Positions 27,903 to 37,160 of a stretch of DNA of 64,000 bases are shown here, piece after piece. Numbering within the stretch: position 1 is the first letter of the stretch; every line of letters begins with the position of its first letter. A model generated the notes under the pieces. It had not been told where the DNA came from. It made no database searches and was given only the letters and a program-made list of their open reading frames with translations. The position numbers and the translations under genes are program-made. This DNA comes from Flavihumibacter sp. ZG627. GTDB taxonomy: Bacteria; Bacteroidota; Bacteroidia; Chitinophagales; Chitinophagaceae. The DNA is taken from the NCBI RefSeq assembly GCF_000814325.1, contig NZ_JPHF01000004.1, forward strand, positions 186,001-250,000. The letters run 5' to 3'.

Positions 27903-28571
27903 TTAAGAATTGACACCTGCAACAACCAGTACTATCTCCCCTTTAACAGTTTTGCCACTGAAATAACCCGCTACTTCCAAAAGAGTTCCCCTTTTATTCT
28001 CCTCAAACATTTTAGTTAACTCCCTGCTTACACAGCATTGCCTTTCACCACCAAAATATAAGGCGAGTTCTTCCAGTGTTTTAACCAATCTCATGGGAGA
28101 TTCGTAAAATACCATGGTCCTCTCTTCTAAGGCCAGCCTCTTTAACATTGTCTGCCTTCCTTTTTTTGGTGGAAGAAACCCTTCAAAGCAAAACCTGTTG
28201 ATCGGGAGTCCGCTATTTACCAATGCAGGAACAAAAGCGGTAGCCCCAGGCAAACACTCAACCCTGATGTCATGACGAATGCATTCACGTACTAACAGGA
28301 AAGCAGGATCAGATATTCCGGGAGTACCCGCATCAGTTAATACAGCCATTTTTTTTCCACCCACCAGTTGTTCTACAAGATGCTGCAGAACTTTATGTTC
28401 GTTATGCTGATGATACGGACTTAATGGTTTCTGAATATTATAATGTGTTAACAACCTCGCCGAATTCCGTGTATCCTCAGCCAGGATCAGATCTACCGTA
28501 CCCAGCACTTCCAAAGCCCTTAGTGTTATATCCTGCAGGTTTCCAATGGGCGACGGAACTAAGTAGAGCAT
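27903..28571 (-). CDS. rsmI: 16S rRNA (cytidine1402-2'-O)-methyltransferase
   Basis: Adds the 2'-O-methyl group to C1402 of 16S rRNA. The 222-residue tetrapyrrole-methylase fold has YLVPSPIGNLQDITLRALE, LAEDTRNSARLL, VLTDAGTPGISDPA and ECLPGATAFVPALVNSGLP. It ends earlier than the E. coli protein and lacks a C-terminal extension, as expected in Bacteroidota. It follows purS by 38 bp in the same direction. Confidence 0.94.
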   Translation of the reverse strand: MLYLVPSPIGNLQDITLRALEVLGTVDLILAEDTRNSARLLTHYNIQKPLSPYHQHNEHKVLQHLVEQLVGGKKMAVLTDAGTPGISDPAFLLVRECIRHDIRVECLPGATAFVPALVNSGLPINRFCFEGFLPPKKGRQTMLKRLALEERTMVFYESPMRLVKTLEELALYFGGERQCCVSRELTKMFEENKRGTLLEVAGYFSGKTVKGEIVLVVAGVNS

Positions 28572-28609
28572 CGGGAAATTTTGTTAGAAGAAGAACAAGG
28601 TTCTTAAGA

Positions 28610-28855
28610 TCAATTGATGGTGATCTCAAATTGTTCCATTACAGGATTTGCGAGAAGTTTTTTTGCAGCTTGCTCAGCAATAGATCTGGCTTCATCCCCG
28701 TCGGCCGCTTCAACCTGCAGTGTAATGTTTTTTCCTATGCGAACATCAGTTATTGCGTTGAGTCCAAGATTTCCCAATCCACCCATAACAGCCTTGCCCT
28801 GAGGATCAAGGAGTTCTTTAAGGGGCATTACTTTAACCTGTACAGAGAACGTCAT
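28610..28855 (-). CDS. purS: phosphoribosylformylglycinamidine synthase subunit PurS
   Basis: An 81-residue subunit of the three-part FGAM synthase of purine synthesis; it bridges PurL and PurQ. The sequence has VQVKVMPLKELLDPQGKAV, GNLGLNAITDVRIGKNI and ANPVMEQFEI, all typical. The ATG at 28855 overlaps the pssA stop by 4 bp. An in-frame start further upstream would run into pssA. purL and purQ are not in the window. Confidence 0.93.
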   Translation of the reverse strand: MTFSVQVKVMPLKELLDPQGKAVMGGLGNLGLNAITDVRIGKNITLQVEAADGDEARSIAEQAAKKLLANPVMEQFEITIN

Positions 28856-29616
28856 TCTTTTCGGTTTTTGAGGGCCAAAGATACAATAATGTATGCAAGG
28901 AAAATAACGGGCATGGCCGCCCATTTCAATGCAATAGCTGAAATTATTGCAATGGCGAGAATTATGAGTTTGGGAATATTGCTTTGTACACTGTAGTCTT
29001 TAAACTTCAATGCCATGATGGGTAATGTACTTACCATTAGATAACTCAACACCAGTATTATGGCATAAAGTACCCATCTGTTCGACAGGATATTAATCAC
29101 TGTTTCACTATTTGTATTCCAATAAATAAGTGGCATTGAGGCAACTACTAATCCGACAGCAGGAACCGGAACGCCTTTAAATCCATATGACTGACTTTCA
29201 TCAATATTGAATCGCGCGAGACGGTATGCTGCAGCACAGGGAATAAGGACTGATGGCAGTAACCAGATTAAACTGGTATCAAGGCCATTCTCATCTGCAG
29301 CAAAACTTAACCTCAGAAACTGGTATAGGATTAATCCCGGTGCCACGCCAAAACTCACAACATCAGCCAATGAATCCAGTTGTTTACCCATTGCACTACT
29401 AGCTTTCAAAAGGCGTGCAATAAAACCATCAAAGAAATCAACAACTGCGGCTATAGCTATGAAAAGTGATGCAAGCCAGATCTTTTCAGGCATATCAACC
29501 ATATACTGCCCTGCTGATCCGTTCACCATGGTTATGCCATTCTGAAGAATGACAATTATTGCCATGAAGCCAAAAACAAGATTTAAAAGGGTAAAGAGAT
29601 TCGGAATTTGTTTCAT
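28852..29616 (-). CDS. pssA: CDP-diacylglycerol-serine O-phosphatidyltransferase
   Basis: Makes phosphatidylserine, the precursor of phosphatidylethanolamine, at the inner membrane. The 254-residue protein has about eight hydrophobic segments and the CDP-alcohol phosphotransferase motif DG-x2-AR-x8-G-x3-D-x3-D, within DFFDGFIARLLKASSAMGKQ and LDSLADV. It ends overlapping purS by 4 bp and starts 26 bp after pepP, so pepP, pssA, purS and rsmI may form one transcript. Confidence 0.92.
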   Translation of the reverse strand: MKQIPNLFTLLNLVFGFMAIIVILQNGITMVNGSAGQYMVDMPEKIWLASLFIAIAAVVDFFDGFIARLLKASSAMGKQLDSLADVVSFGVAPGLILYQFLRLSFAADENGLDTSLIWLLPSVLIPCAAAYRLARFNIDESQSYGFKGVPVPAVGLVVASMPLIYWNTNSETVINILSNRWVLYAIILVLSYLMVSTLPIMALKFKDYSVQSNIPKLIILAIAIISAIALKWAAMPVIFLAYIIVSLALKNRKE

Positions 29617-29642
29617 GCTTTGTTCAGGGTTTACTTAAGCAG

Positions 29643-30932
29643 TTATTTTTTCATAAGTTTTTCTATCTCTTCAGCAGTAATGGGAATATTTTCGAATAAA
29701 TCCTTATTACCTGTTCTGGTGATCCAGACATTGTTTTCTATACGTACCCCCATTTGTTCTTCTTCAATATAAATTCCTGGCTCGATCGTAAAGACCATTC
29801 CTGCTCTTATTGGTTCGGTTCGGGTACCAAGGTCGTGAACATCTATTCCAAGATGATGGGATATTCCATGGTATAGGTATTTCCGATATGCCCTGTTTTC
29901 CGGATCTTCATTCTTTACAGCATCCTTCGTTAACAAACCAATTTTCAGGAATTGTTTCGTAGCCTCATCCCCAACCTTCTCCGTATAGTTGAGGATTGTT
30001 ATGCCAGGCTTTAATATTGATTTTGCATAATTGTGTAAGGCCAGGCATGCATTGTACACCTCTTTCTGACGTTTTGTAAATTTCCCATTTACCGGAATGG
30101 TGCGGGTAAGATCTGCACAGTAGCCGCCATACTCTGCCCCGAAATCCATAAGGATAAGTTCACCATCTTTGCATTCCTCACTATTACTTACATAATGAAG
30201 TGTCCTGGCCCTGTCACCACTGGCGATTATACTACCATAGGCCGGACCGGTGGCTCGGTTTCGGAGGAACTCATGGTAGATCTCCGCTTCGATCTCATAT
30301 TCCATTACACCAGGCCTGATGAATTTCAACAATCTACGGAAAGCCTTCTCCGTTATATCAACAGCTTGCTGCATTACCACAATTTCCTGGGGCGTTTTTA
30401 TGGCACGAAGTGCCTTAAGGATACGCGCGCTTCTACGATACTGGTGAAGAGGATATCGCTTGCGCATTTCCTCTGCATAACGATAATCCCTCACAGGCAC
30501 CAGATTTGCTTTCCTGTCATTCTCATTCGTATTCAGATAGATAGTTTCCGCCAGGTGGATCATTGGTTGCAATAGGGCATCTAAGCTATCAAGCCAAACA
30601 ATTGTTTTAATGCCCGATATGGCAGTGGCCTCCTCCCGGCGGTGGCGCCGCCCATCCCATTTCTCCTTGAGCTCGTTTGGCCTCACAAGTACTAAAATCT
30701 CCCTGTATTTTGGATCAGGGTTGGCGGGGAATAAAATCAACATTGTATCCTCCTGTTCAATGCCGGTTAGCCAGTATAAATCAGAATTCTGCTTGAACCT
30801 GAAGAGTGCATCGCCATTTGTAGGCAGCTCGTCATTACTATTGAAAATAGCTATGGAACTTGCTTCCATTCCCTTTACAAACCTCTTCCTGTTTTCAATA
30901 AATATCTTTGGATCCAGCGGCAAATATTTCAT
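29643..30932 (-). CDS. pepP: Xaa-Pro aminopeptidase (M24B)
   Basis: Cytosolic metalloenzyme that removes N-terminal residues before proline. 429 residues: an N-terminal AMP_N domain (about 1-140) and a C-terminal pita-bread domain. The five metal ligands appear in MDFGAEYGGYCADLTRT (two Asp), HGISHHLGIDVHD (His), FTIEPGIY (Glu) and GVRIENN (Glu). No signal peptide. It is divergent from pckA across a 293-bp gap. Confidence 0.93.
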   Translation of the reverse strand: MKYLPLDPKIFIENRKRFVKGMEASSIAIFNSNDELPTNGDALFRFKQNSDLYWLTGIEQEDTMLILFPANPDPKYREILVLVRPNELKEKWDGRRHRREEATAISGIKTIVWLDSLDALLQPMIHLAETIYLNTNENDRKANLVPVRDYRYAEEMRKRYPLHQYRRSARILKALRAIKTPQEIVVMQQAVDITEKAFRRLLKFIRPGVMEYEIEAEIYHEFLRNRATGPAYGSIIASGDRARTLHYVSNSEECKDGELILMDFGAEYGGYCADLTRTIPVNGKFTKRQKEVYNACLALHNYAKSILKPGITILNYTEKVGDEATKQFLKIGLLTKDAVKNEDPENRAYRKYLYHGISHHLGIDVHDLGTRTEPIRAGMVFTIEPGIYIEEEQMGVRIENNVWITRTGNKDLFENIPITAEEIEKLMKK

Positions 30933-31225
30933 ATTCAGACATTTCGGGTGGCTAAAATAACCATGATTTTCGCTATTGCTGAAAAAAAGTGGATTTGGAC
31001 AGATATTGTGAAAAAAACTGAGTCATAGAACAAATAAAAAAATAGCCATCCTTCAAGCTAACAGTTGTTAGTATGTGTTTTTAAGTCAAAAAAGAAGCAT
31101 TTTGCTGAACATTATTTAAAAAAATGGCTGTTTTTTTAAACAAATTCTATAGTGTTAGATGGACGCATTGTTAGTACTCTTAATTTTCAACCCATAGATT
31201 TGCGCTAACAAACGATTGTTCGAAT
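30933..31225. other. intergenic region between divergent pepP and pckA
   Basis: A 293-bp AT-rich gap with no coding potential. The pckA side contains a TAGATTTG element at 31195. The middle (31030-31140) is rich in A and T runs. No RNA structure or repeat was recognised. Confidence 0.6.
31195..31202 (+). promoter_or_regulatory. candidate -7 element for pckA
   Basis: TAGATTTG matches TAnnTTTG and lies 23 bp before the ATG. The nearest TTG upstream (31168-31170) has a 24-bp spacer, longer than the usual 19-21. Confidence 0.45.
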
Positions 31226-32830
31226 ATGTCAGTACCTACCATTATGTTTCCTGTTGACCAACTGGTAAATATTGGTCTCCATGCAGCAGATAATGTGCAT
31301 TATCAATTAAGCCCGGAAGAATTAGTCCAGGATACACTTCGTTTAGGTGAGGGTGTATTAAATGATACGGGAGCACTGGTGATCAGGACGGGTGAATTTA
31401 CCGGCCGGAGTCCAAAAGACAAGTTCATCGTTAAGGACGATCTTACTACCAATACAGTTCACTGGAATGAGTTTAATATCGGAATCGACGAAAAGTACTT
31501 CTTCATCATTAAGAAGAAAATCACCGATCACCTTGCCAAATGCCCTGAAATCTGGGTTCGTGACGCTTATGCATGTGCAGATAGCCGTTACAGGTTGAAT
31601 ATCCGGATAATTAATGAAAAACCCTGGATCAATCTCTTTTCATACAATATGTTTCTTCGCCCTACTGAAGAGGAATTGGAAACCTTCAAACCAGAATGGA
31701 CGATTTTTTCAGCACCCGACCTTTTGCTTGATCCGGCAGAATGCGGCACCCGTCAGCATAATGCTGCTGTGATCTCTTTCCGCCATAAAACAATCCTCAT
31801 TGCAGGAACAGGGTATACCGGTGAAACCAAGAAGGGCATTTTCAGTGTACTGAATTATATATTACCCCAGGAGCGGAATGTCCTTAGCATGCACTGTTCA
31901 GCAAACATGGGAAGGGATGGTGAAACCGCACTTTTCTTTGGACTCAGCGGAACTGGCAAAACAACTTTGAGTGCTGATCCGAAAAGAAAGCTCATCGGAG
32001 ATGATGAACACGGCTGGACGGATGACAATATTTTCAATTTTGAAGGTGGCTGTTATGCAAAATGCATTGGGTTAACTGAAGAGAAAGAGCCTGAAATATA
32101 TAACGCCATACGACAGGGCGCCCTGCTGGAGAATACCATGTTTTTTGATGGAACAAACCGAATTAATTTTGACGACGGATCTATAACGGAGAATACCCGG
32201 GTATCCTATCCTTTGGATTTTATCAGTAATGCACAGGAACCTTCACTGGGCAATATTCCAACGAATGTTTTCTTCCTTACATGCGACGCATATGGTGTTT
32301 TCCCCCCCCTTAGCAAACTCACAACAGAGCAGGCCATGTACCAGTTCATATCTGGTTATACCGCAAAAGTTGCAGGAACTGAAGCTGGGGTTACAGAACC
32401 AAAATCAACCTTTAGCGCTTGTTTCGGCGCTCCTTTCCTTCCACTTCATCCAGGAAAATATGCTGAAATGCTGGGGGAAAAATTGCGTAAGCATAATGTA
32501 AAAGTTTGGCTGGTTAATACCGGATGGACAGGTGGCCCTTATGGTATAGGTCACAGAATGAAACTTTCTTACACCCGCGCAATGATTACAGCAGTGCTGG
32601 AAGGCAAAATGGAAACACCTAAATATGAAACACATCCTGTATTTGGAATGGAAATGCCGCTGGAATGTCCCGGCGTTCCATCTGAGGTTCTGAATCCACG
32701 CAATACCTGGCCAGACAGTTCTGCCTATGATTACAAGTGCAAGGCACTGGCAAATCAGTTTCTGGCAAATTTTGAAAAGTATGCTTCAGGAGTGTCAGCT
32801 GAAATTTTAGCAGCTGCTCCTAAAGTTTAG
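31226..32830 (+). CDS. pckA: phosphoenolpyruvate carboxykinase (ATP)
   Basis: Converts oxaloacetate and ATP to phosphoenolpyruvate and CO2 at the entry to gluconeogenesis. 534 residues, the normal length. Seen motifs are RTGEFTGRSPKDKF (oxaloacetate site), the kinase-1a loop GLSGTGKTTLSAD, the metal-binding LIGDDEHGW and NTGWTGGPYG. Single-gene unit with its own promoter region and a strong terminator. Confidence 0.97.
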   Translation: MSVPTIMFPVDQLVNIGLHAADNVHYQLSPEELVQDTLRLGEGVLNDTGALVIRTGEFTGRSPKDKFIVKDDLTTNTVHWNEFNIGIDEKYFFIIKKKITDHLAKCPEIWVRDAYACADSRYRLNIRIINEKPWINLFSYNMFLRPTEEELETFKPEWTIFSAPDLLLDPAECGTRQHNAAVISFRHKTILIAGTGYTGETKKGIFSVLNYILPQERNVLSMHCSANMGRDGETALFFGLSGTGKTTLSADPKRKLIGDDEHGWTDDNIFNFEGGCYAKCIGLTEEKEPEIYNAIRQGALLENTMFFDGTNRINFDDGSITENTRVSYPLDFISNAQEPSLGNIPTNVFFLTCDAYGVFPPLSKLTTEQAMYQFISGYTAKVAGTEAGVTEPKSTFSACFGAPFLPLHPGKYAEMLGEKLRKHNVKVWLVNTGWTGGPYGIGHRMKLSYTRAMITAVLEGKMETPKYETHPVFGMEMPLECPGVPSEVLNPRNTWPDSSAYDYKCKALANQFLANFEKYASGVSAEILAAAPKV

Positions 32831-32864
32831 TTTTATAGTTTTCGGTCTCAAACGTTGCTTGCAG

Positions 32865-32894
32865 TCCGCCCCGTTCACGGGGCGGAATTTTTTT
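32865..32894 (+). terminator. intrinsic terminator of pckA
   Basis: A 9-bp GC-rich stem (TCCGCCCCG/CGGGGCGGA) with a TTCA loop is followed by a run of seven T residues, 34 bp after the pckA stop. Confidence 0.95.
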
Positions 32895-32968
32895 GCCATA
32901 TTTTAGCATTCACCCACACCACCTGAAAGAGGAGTTTTGCATCTTTGCTCTGGACAAATGTTTAATCC

Positions 32969-33571
32969 ATGATTCTACCTTACTTAATGATAATATTGGG
33001 CGGCATCGGAATTTTAAATACCCCGGTGAATCAGCATAAATTTTCTATTCCCTTTAAAACCGGAATTACCCTTACACATACATCTCCCAGATCTGAAAAA
33101 GAAGCAATTAACTGGCGCAATCGTCGTATCCTTAACTGGTCCGATTTTAAAGGCGCACCAATAGAAAGCTCAAATAATGCTGCGTTGACAAGTACCTCTA
33201 TTCTAATTAACTACGGCTATGATGAAAATGAACTTACCTACCAGTTGAAATGCAATTTTTATCCGCATAAATCTTGGACCAAAGTAGAGAAGGTATACAT
33301 CCTGGCCCATGAACAAGGTCATTTCGACATATCACAGTTATATACACGAAAATTGCATAAAGCCCTCAGTGAGTATAAATTCAGGCATGCAACGGTGGAA
33401 AAAGATATTCAACTTATCTACCAGCGGATCACACAGGAGCAGGCCAGTTATCAGCAGTTGTATGATAAGGAAACAAACCATTCAAGACACAGGGACAAGC
33501 AAGTACTTTGGCAGCAAATCATAGAAGATCAGCTCGAGTCACTTAAGCATTATGCTAATTATCCTCAATAG
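32969..33571 (+). CDS. DUF922-like protein with HExxH-like motif
   Basis: A 200-residue protein with a hydrophobic N-terminus and a domain like DUF922: NWRNRRILNWSDFKGAP, then CNFYPHKSWTKVEKVYILAHEQGHFDI. The HEQGH is a zincin-type HExxH motif, so a zinc protease is possible, but no activity is established. It is convergent with the peptide exporter gene, 18 bp away. There is no evidence that it belongs to the bacteriocin cluster. Confidence 0.72.
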   Translation: MILPYLMIILGGIGILNTPVNQHKFSIPFKTGITLTHTSPRSEKEAINWRNRRILNWSDFKGAPIESSNNAALTSTSILINYGYDENELTYQLKCNFYPHKSWTKVEKVYILAHEQGHFDISQLYTRKLHKALSEYKFRHATVEKDIQLIYQRITQEQASYQQLYDKETNHSRHRDKQVLWQQIIEDQLESLKHYANYPQ

Positions 33572-33589
33572 CTTCTTCAGCAAATAGAC

Positions 33590-35746
33590 TCATTCCGAAT
33601 TTTTTGACCAATAATTATAATAAGCGCTTCCCATTTCTAATAATTCCTGATGACTGCCCGATTCCCTGACCATACCATTTTCTATAAGATGGATTGTATC
33701 TGCATTAATTATATTTCTAAGGCGGTGAGTGATCAAAATTATCGTTGTACCAGCTTTCTTTAAATCCAGAATCAATTGATTTATACAGTTTTCACTTATT
33801 GCATCAAGATTAGCTGTTGACTCGTCAAGAATCAATATCTCAGGATTTCTGTACAATGCTCTTGTAATCCCGATCCTCTGCTTTTGTCCGCCCGATAAGT
33901 TAGTACCTTTCTCTCCTATTTTGGAATAATAACCATCAGCCATTTTTTCAATAAACTGGTCTGCACCTGTGCTTCTGCAGAGTTGAATAATTCTTTCCAG
34001 ATCAGGTGCCGGATCACCAATGGCAATGTTTTCTATGATCGTTCCATTAAACAGATCTATTTGCTGAGGAACAACTCCTACATAATTCCGCAAGCTATTA
34101 TTATTAAAATATGTAATGTCAAAATCGCCTATGAATATTTTTCCTTCTTTTAATGGATAGAGATTCAACAGCAATGATATAATGGTGGATTTTCCACATC
34201 CGCTTTCCCCTACCACAGCAGTAATGCTGGATTTCCTGATCCGGAATTCAAGATTAGTAAAGATCATACTCCGGGGGCCATAACTAAAACAAACATTACT
34301 GAATACAATGTCACCACCCATTGGGCTATTTAGTTCTAATAATGGTACTCCTGAAATTTGTTCTGCATCAAGATCTATCACTTCAAATAATCTTTCTGCA
34401 GCAATTGTCGCATCCTGGATCATTTTACCCGAACCAATCAGTGAAGCAACCGGACCAGTAAAATATCCAATCAGTGAATAAAAACTCAACAGTTCTCCGG
34501 CCGATAATTCCTGTTTCATTACAAACCAGGCGCCAATCCATAGTACAACGATGATCAATAGCCGATTGATAAATTCGGAACTTGTTCCTATGAAAAGATT
34601 ATAAAGTCCGGACTTATATCCAGTGTTAATTAAACTGAAAAAACTATCCTCTGTTCGTTCTACCACATATTCACCCAGGTTAAGTCGCTTTACTGTGGAA
34701 GCATTGTGAAGTCCTTCAACGAAGCATGATTCAAGTTCAGCAGACCTTTCCATTATGCTACGCTGCCATTTTCTATTCGTTTTTGCGGCAATCTGATATA
34801 GTAGAAGATAAACAGGAAGTACTGCCATAACAATTAACGCAAGCTTCCAATAGTATAGAAACATCAAAACTACAGTGAACAATACAATCAGGACACTTAC
34901 CATAAGGCTAAGAGCCAATTCATTTATGAAGATCCGGATCTTTATTGCGTCTCCCACCCGGCTTAAAATTTCGCCCACCCGCATTGTGTCAAAAAATCGT
35001 ACAGGAAGACGAAAGAGGTGTTTATAATATCCTGTTACCAATCTTGCATCCAAAGCCTGTCCTATCTTTAATCCAATAAGAGATCTGCATAAGCCGATCA
35101 CAACCTGAATGATAATAAGAATAATCATTATGGAACTCATCATATGCAATAACTCCAAACTGGAATTACCAATAACATCGTCGATGAGTTTCTGTATGTA
35201 GATGGATGTGGCGAATCCCAGGAGCGTATAAACGATGGCTCCCAGCAAAGCCTGCAGCATATCAGGATAGTGGGGCTTAACCAGTTCCATGAATCTTGAA
35301 GAAACAGAGAGTTTTCTGTTCTTTGGTGTAAAACCTGGCTGTGGAGCAAACATCACTATCACACCCGACCATTTTGAAAGAAACAGATCCAGACCCTCCG
35401 ATTCAGTTTTCCCCGTAGCCGGATCCATATACTCTACTACTAATTTTCTTATCCTGTATACAACCACATAGTGCTGCAATCCTGAATTGAGTACCAGGTG
35501 TGCGATCGCGGGTAATTGAACCAGGGAGAGATTATCTTTATTTGCCCTAACAGCCCTTGCACTCAATCCAAATGCTTCGGCGGCCTCCTTCAATCCTAGT
35601 AAACTAGTGCCTTGCTGATCGGTTCCCGCATATTGCCGAATCTGACTAACAGTAACGAAGGTGTCGTAATAATCCAGTATTGAGGCAATACATGCAGCAC
35701 CACAATCGGTGATATCACGTTGCCTGATAGCTTTGACCTTTTTCAT
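33590..35746 (-). CDS. peptidase-containing ABC transporter (C39 peptidase, bacteriocin exporter)
   Basis: A 718-residue PCAT protein. It cleaves double-glycine leaders and exports the mature peptide. The N-terminal C39 papain-like peptidase (1-130) has Cys15 in DITDCGAAC, His92 in GLQHYVVVY and Asp108 in YMDPATG. A six-helix transmembrane domain follows (about 155-440). The ATPase has Walker A GESGCGKST, signature LSGGQKQRIGITRAL and Walker B ILILDESTANLD. It follows the HlyD-type gene by 7 bp, and two double-glycine peptide genes lie upstream in the same direction, so it should be their dedicated processing exporter. Confidence 0.95.
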   Translation of the reverse strand: MKKVKAIRQRDITDCGAACIASILDYYDTFVTVSQIRQYAGTDQQGTSLLGLKEAAEAFGLSARAVRANKDNLSLVQLPAIAHLVLNSGLQHYVVVYRIRKLVVEYMDPATGKTESEGLDLFLSKWSGVIVMFAPQPGFTPKNRKLSVSSRFMELVKPHYPDMLQALLGAIVYTLLGFATSIYIQKLIDDVIGNSSLELLHMMSSIMIILIIIQVVIGLCRSLIGLKIGQALDARLVTGYYKHLFRLPVRFFDTMRVGEILSRVGDAIKIRIFINELALSLMVSVLIVLFTVVLMFLYYWKLALIVMAVLPVYLLLYQIAAKTNRKWQRSIMERSAELESCFVEGLHNASTVKRLNLGEYVVERTEDSFFSLINTGYKSGLYNLFIGTSSEFINRLLIIVVLWIGAWFVMKQELSAGELLSFYSLIGYFTGPVASLIGSGKMIQDATIAAERLFEVIDLDAEQISGVPLLELNSPMGGDIVFSNVCFSYGPRSMIFTNLEFRIRKSSITAVVGESGCGKSTIISLLLNLYPLKEGKIFIGDFDITYFNNNSLRNYVGVVPQQIDLFNGTIIENIAIGDPAPDLERIIQLCRSTGADQFIEKMADGYYSKIGEKGTNLSGGQKQRIGITRALYRNPEILILDESTANLDAISENCINQLILDLKKAGTTIILITHRLRNIINADTIHLIENGMVRESGSHQELLEMGSAYYNYWSKNSE

Positions 35747-35753
35747 TTCAGAA

Positions 35754-36899
35754 CTATATAGCAGTTACAGGATCGAGCCAGTTCTCCAGTTTATCAAAAA
35801 GCAATTGCCACAATGTTCTGCGTGTGATAATAAAGCGTGCCTCCAGACCAAGTCCCTTTTTCAGCCTTGCCTTAAACCCATTATTAGAACTAAGTTCCAA
35901 CTGGCTAATGGAACATCGAATCCTGAATACCGAACGGTTATCCATGATCGTCTGGTCATCATCAATTTTCAGGACTCTGCCGGAAACCGTTCCGAATGTT
36001 TTGTGATCATAAGCATCTACACGAAAGCTTACAGGTTGGAGATCATATAGAAAGCCCACATCTTCAGTATTAACATAACACTCAGCAATAAGTGTATCTT
36101 CTGGTGAAACTGAACAGAAGGTTTCTCCCGCCTGAATTGTATTGCCTTCATACCTTGAATTAACACCCATTATTATTCCGCCTACTGGTGCAGTTATCAT
36201 CAGTTTTTTCTTCTCAGCATTAATTTGCCTTGATCGTGAATCAAGCTCGTGCATATCCTGGTTTAACTTCTGTTTTTCCTCACTCCATCTTGAAAGCTGT
36301 TGGTGCCAGTAACTCCTTGCATTATATTCCGCTTGCCTTAATTCTTTTAATTTAAGCTCGTACTCTGATCTGGCAATAATCTTATCCTCCAATAAAGCAG
36401 AGGCCGTGGCTTCTTCATTTTTTGCATATTGAAGCAATAGATTTTTTTCCTGGTAAACTTGTTGAAAACCTTTTAGCTGCTGCCTGTAGGCGTCACTATT
36501 AATTACTACTGAATTGGACAAATACGGCTGGCGGATCAATGTCAATTGTTCCAGGTCTTCCAGTAGTTTCCGCTTTCTTTTCAGCTCTTCGCTGAATTGA
36601 GATTCAATAATTGATTCATGCTCCCCGTTTAACAGTGCAAGCACTGCTCCCTTTTGTACGCGTTGCCCCTCCTTTACATACAGGCTGTCTATCAGACCCG
36701 AGATACCCGATCTTACCATTGTCCTTTCAAGAGCGGGTCGAATTTGTCCATGTGATTTAACTACCACATCCATTTTTAAGAACCTTCCGGACCCTATTAA
36801 AATTAAGACCAGGAAAATGGATACCAAATAAAGTATCCTGACAGAACCGGGTAGTCGTCCAGCCAATATTCTCTGCTGCTCAAATACTTTATTTGCCAT
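35754..36899 (-). CDS. HlyD-family secretion adaptor
   Basis: A 381-residue membrane-fusion protein with one N-terminal membrane helix (ILYLVSIFLVLILIGSG), a lipoyl half (VRSGISGLIDSLYVKEGQRV), a long coiled coil (about residues 125-235) and the second half (MITAPVGGIIMGV), then a beta-barrel. It probably links the C39-type ABC exporter to an outer-membrane channel. No TolC-like gene is in this cluster, so the channel must come from elsewhere. It lies between a terminator-like hairpin after the peptide genes and the exporter gene. Confidence 0.9.
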   Translation of the reverse strand: MANKVFEQQRILAGRLPGSVRILYLVSIFLVLILIGSGRFLKMDVVVKSHGQIRPALERTMVRSGISGLIDSLYVKEGQRVQKGAVLALLNGEHESIIESQFSEELKRKRKLLEDLEQLTLIRQPYLSNSVVINSDAYRQQLKGFQQVYQEKNLLLQYAKNEEATASALLEDKIIARSEYELKLKELRQAEYNARSYWHQQLSRWSEEKQKLNQDMHELDSRSRQINAEKKKLMITAPVGGIIMGVNSRYEGNTIQAGETFCSVSPEDTLIAECYVNTEDVGFLYDLQPVSFRVDAYDHKTFGTVSGRVLKIDDDQTIMDNRSVFRIRCSISQLELSSNNGFKARLKKGLGLEARFIITRRTLWQLLFDKLENWLDPVTAI

Positions 36900-36921
36900 G
36901 ACTTTAGCCTATGGTTTGGTG

Positions 36922-36954
36922 TAAAAGGCCGGACGATATTATTCGCCGGCCTTA
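36922..36954 (-). terminator. hairpin attenuator between peptide genes and exporter genes
   Basis: On the minus strand AAGGCCGG pairs with CCGGCCTT, extended by CGA/TCG across a one-base bulge, with a 6-nt loop and TTTT after the stem. It lies 4 bp after the second peptide stop and 23 bp before the HlyD-type start. A leaky terminator here would make peptide transcripts exceed exporter transcripts. Confidence 0.7.
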
Positions 36955-36957
36955 TTG

Positions 36958-37146
36958 TTACTTTTTGTCGGAAGTTGAAAGAGATGCCTGGTAGTCCATA
37001 GCTGTTTCTGCAAGTGTCACTATAGATTTTACAATTGTTCCACCAATCTGACCTATGGTATACCAAAAGCCTTCACCTGATTCAGCACCACCATTGATTG
37101 TCACCAGCTCATCGGCGGTGAGTTCATTTAAGATTGTATTTTCCAT
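36958..37146 (-). CDS. double-glycine-leader peptide 2 (bacteriocin-like precursor)
   Basis: A 62-residue precursor. The leader is 20 residues (MENTILNELTADELVTINGG), with the usual acidic/leucine pattern and GG cleavage site. The predicted mature peptide is 42 residues, starts AESGEGFWYTIGQIGG and ends STSDKK. It contains a GxxxG motif (GQIGG) in a hydrophobic stretch and an amphipathic helix-like segment (TIVKSIVTLAETAM). It has no Cys. Class IIb two-peptide bacteriocins have such GxxxG motifs, with the two peptides encoded next to each other. The first peptide gene is 14 bp upstream. Antibacterial activity is inferred; a peptide signal is the alternative. Confidence 0.8.
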   Translation of the reverse strand: MENTILNELTADELVTINGGAESGEGFWYTIGQIGGTIVKSIVTLAETAMDYQASLSTSDKK

Positions 37147-37160
37147 TTTAATTTGTTTTA

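Noticed and set aside
28424-28996. A 190-codon plus-strand frame over rsmI, purS and pssA
   Set aside because: It is antisense to three conserved genes and lacks any motif.
32969-33571. DUF922-like gene as bacteriocin immunity gene
   Set aside because: It is on the opposite strand and convergent, and looks like a zincin-type protein rather than an immunity protein.
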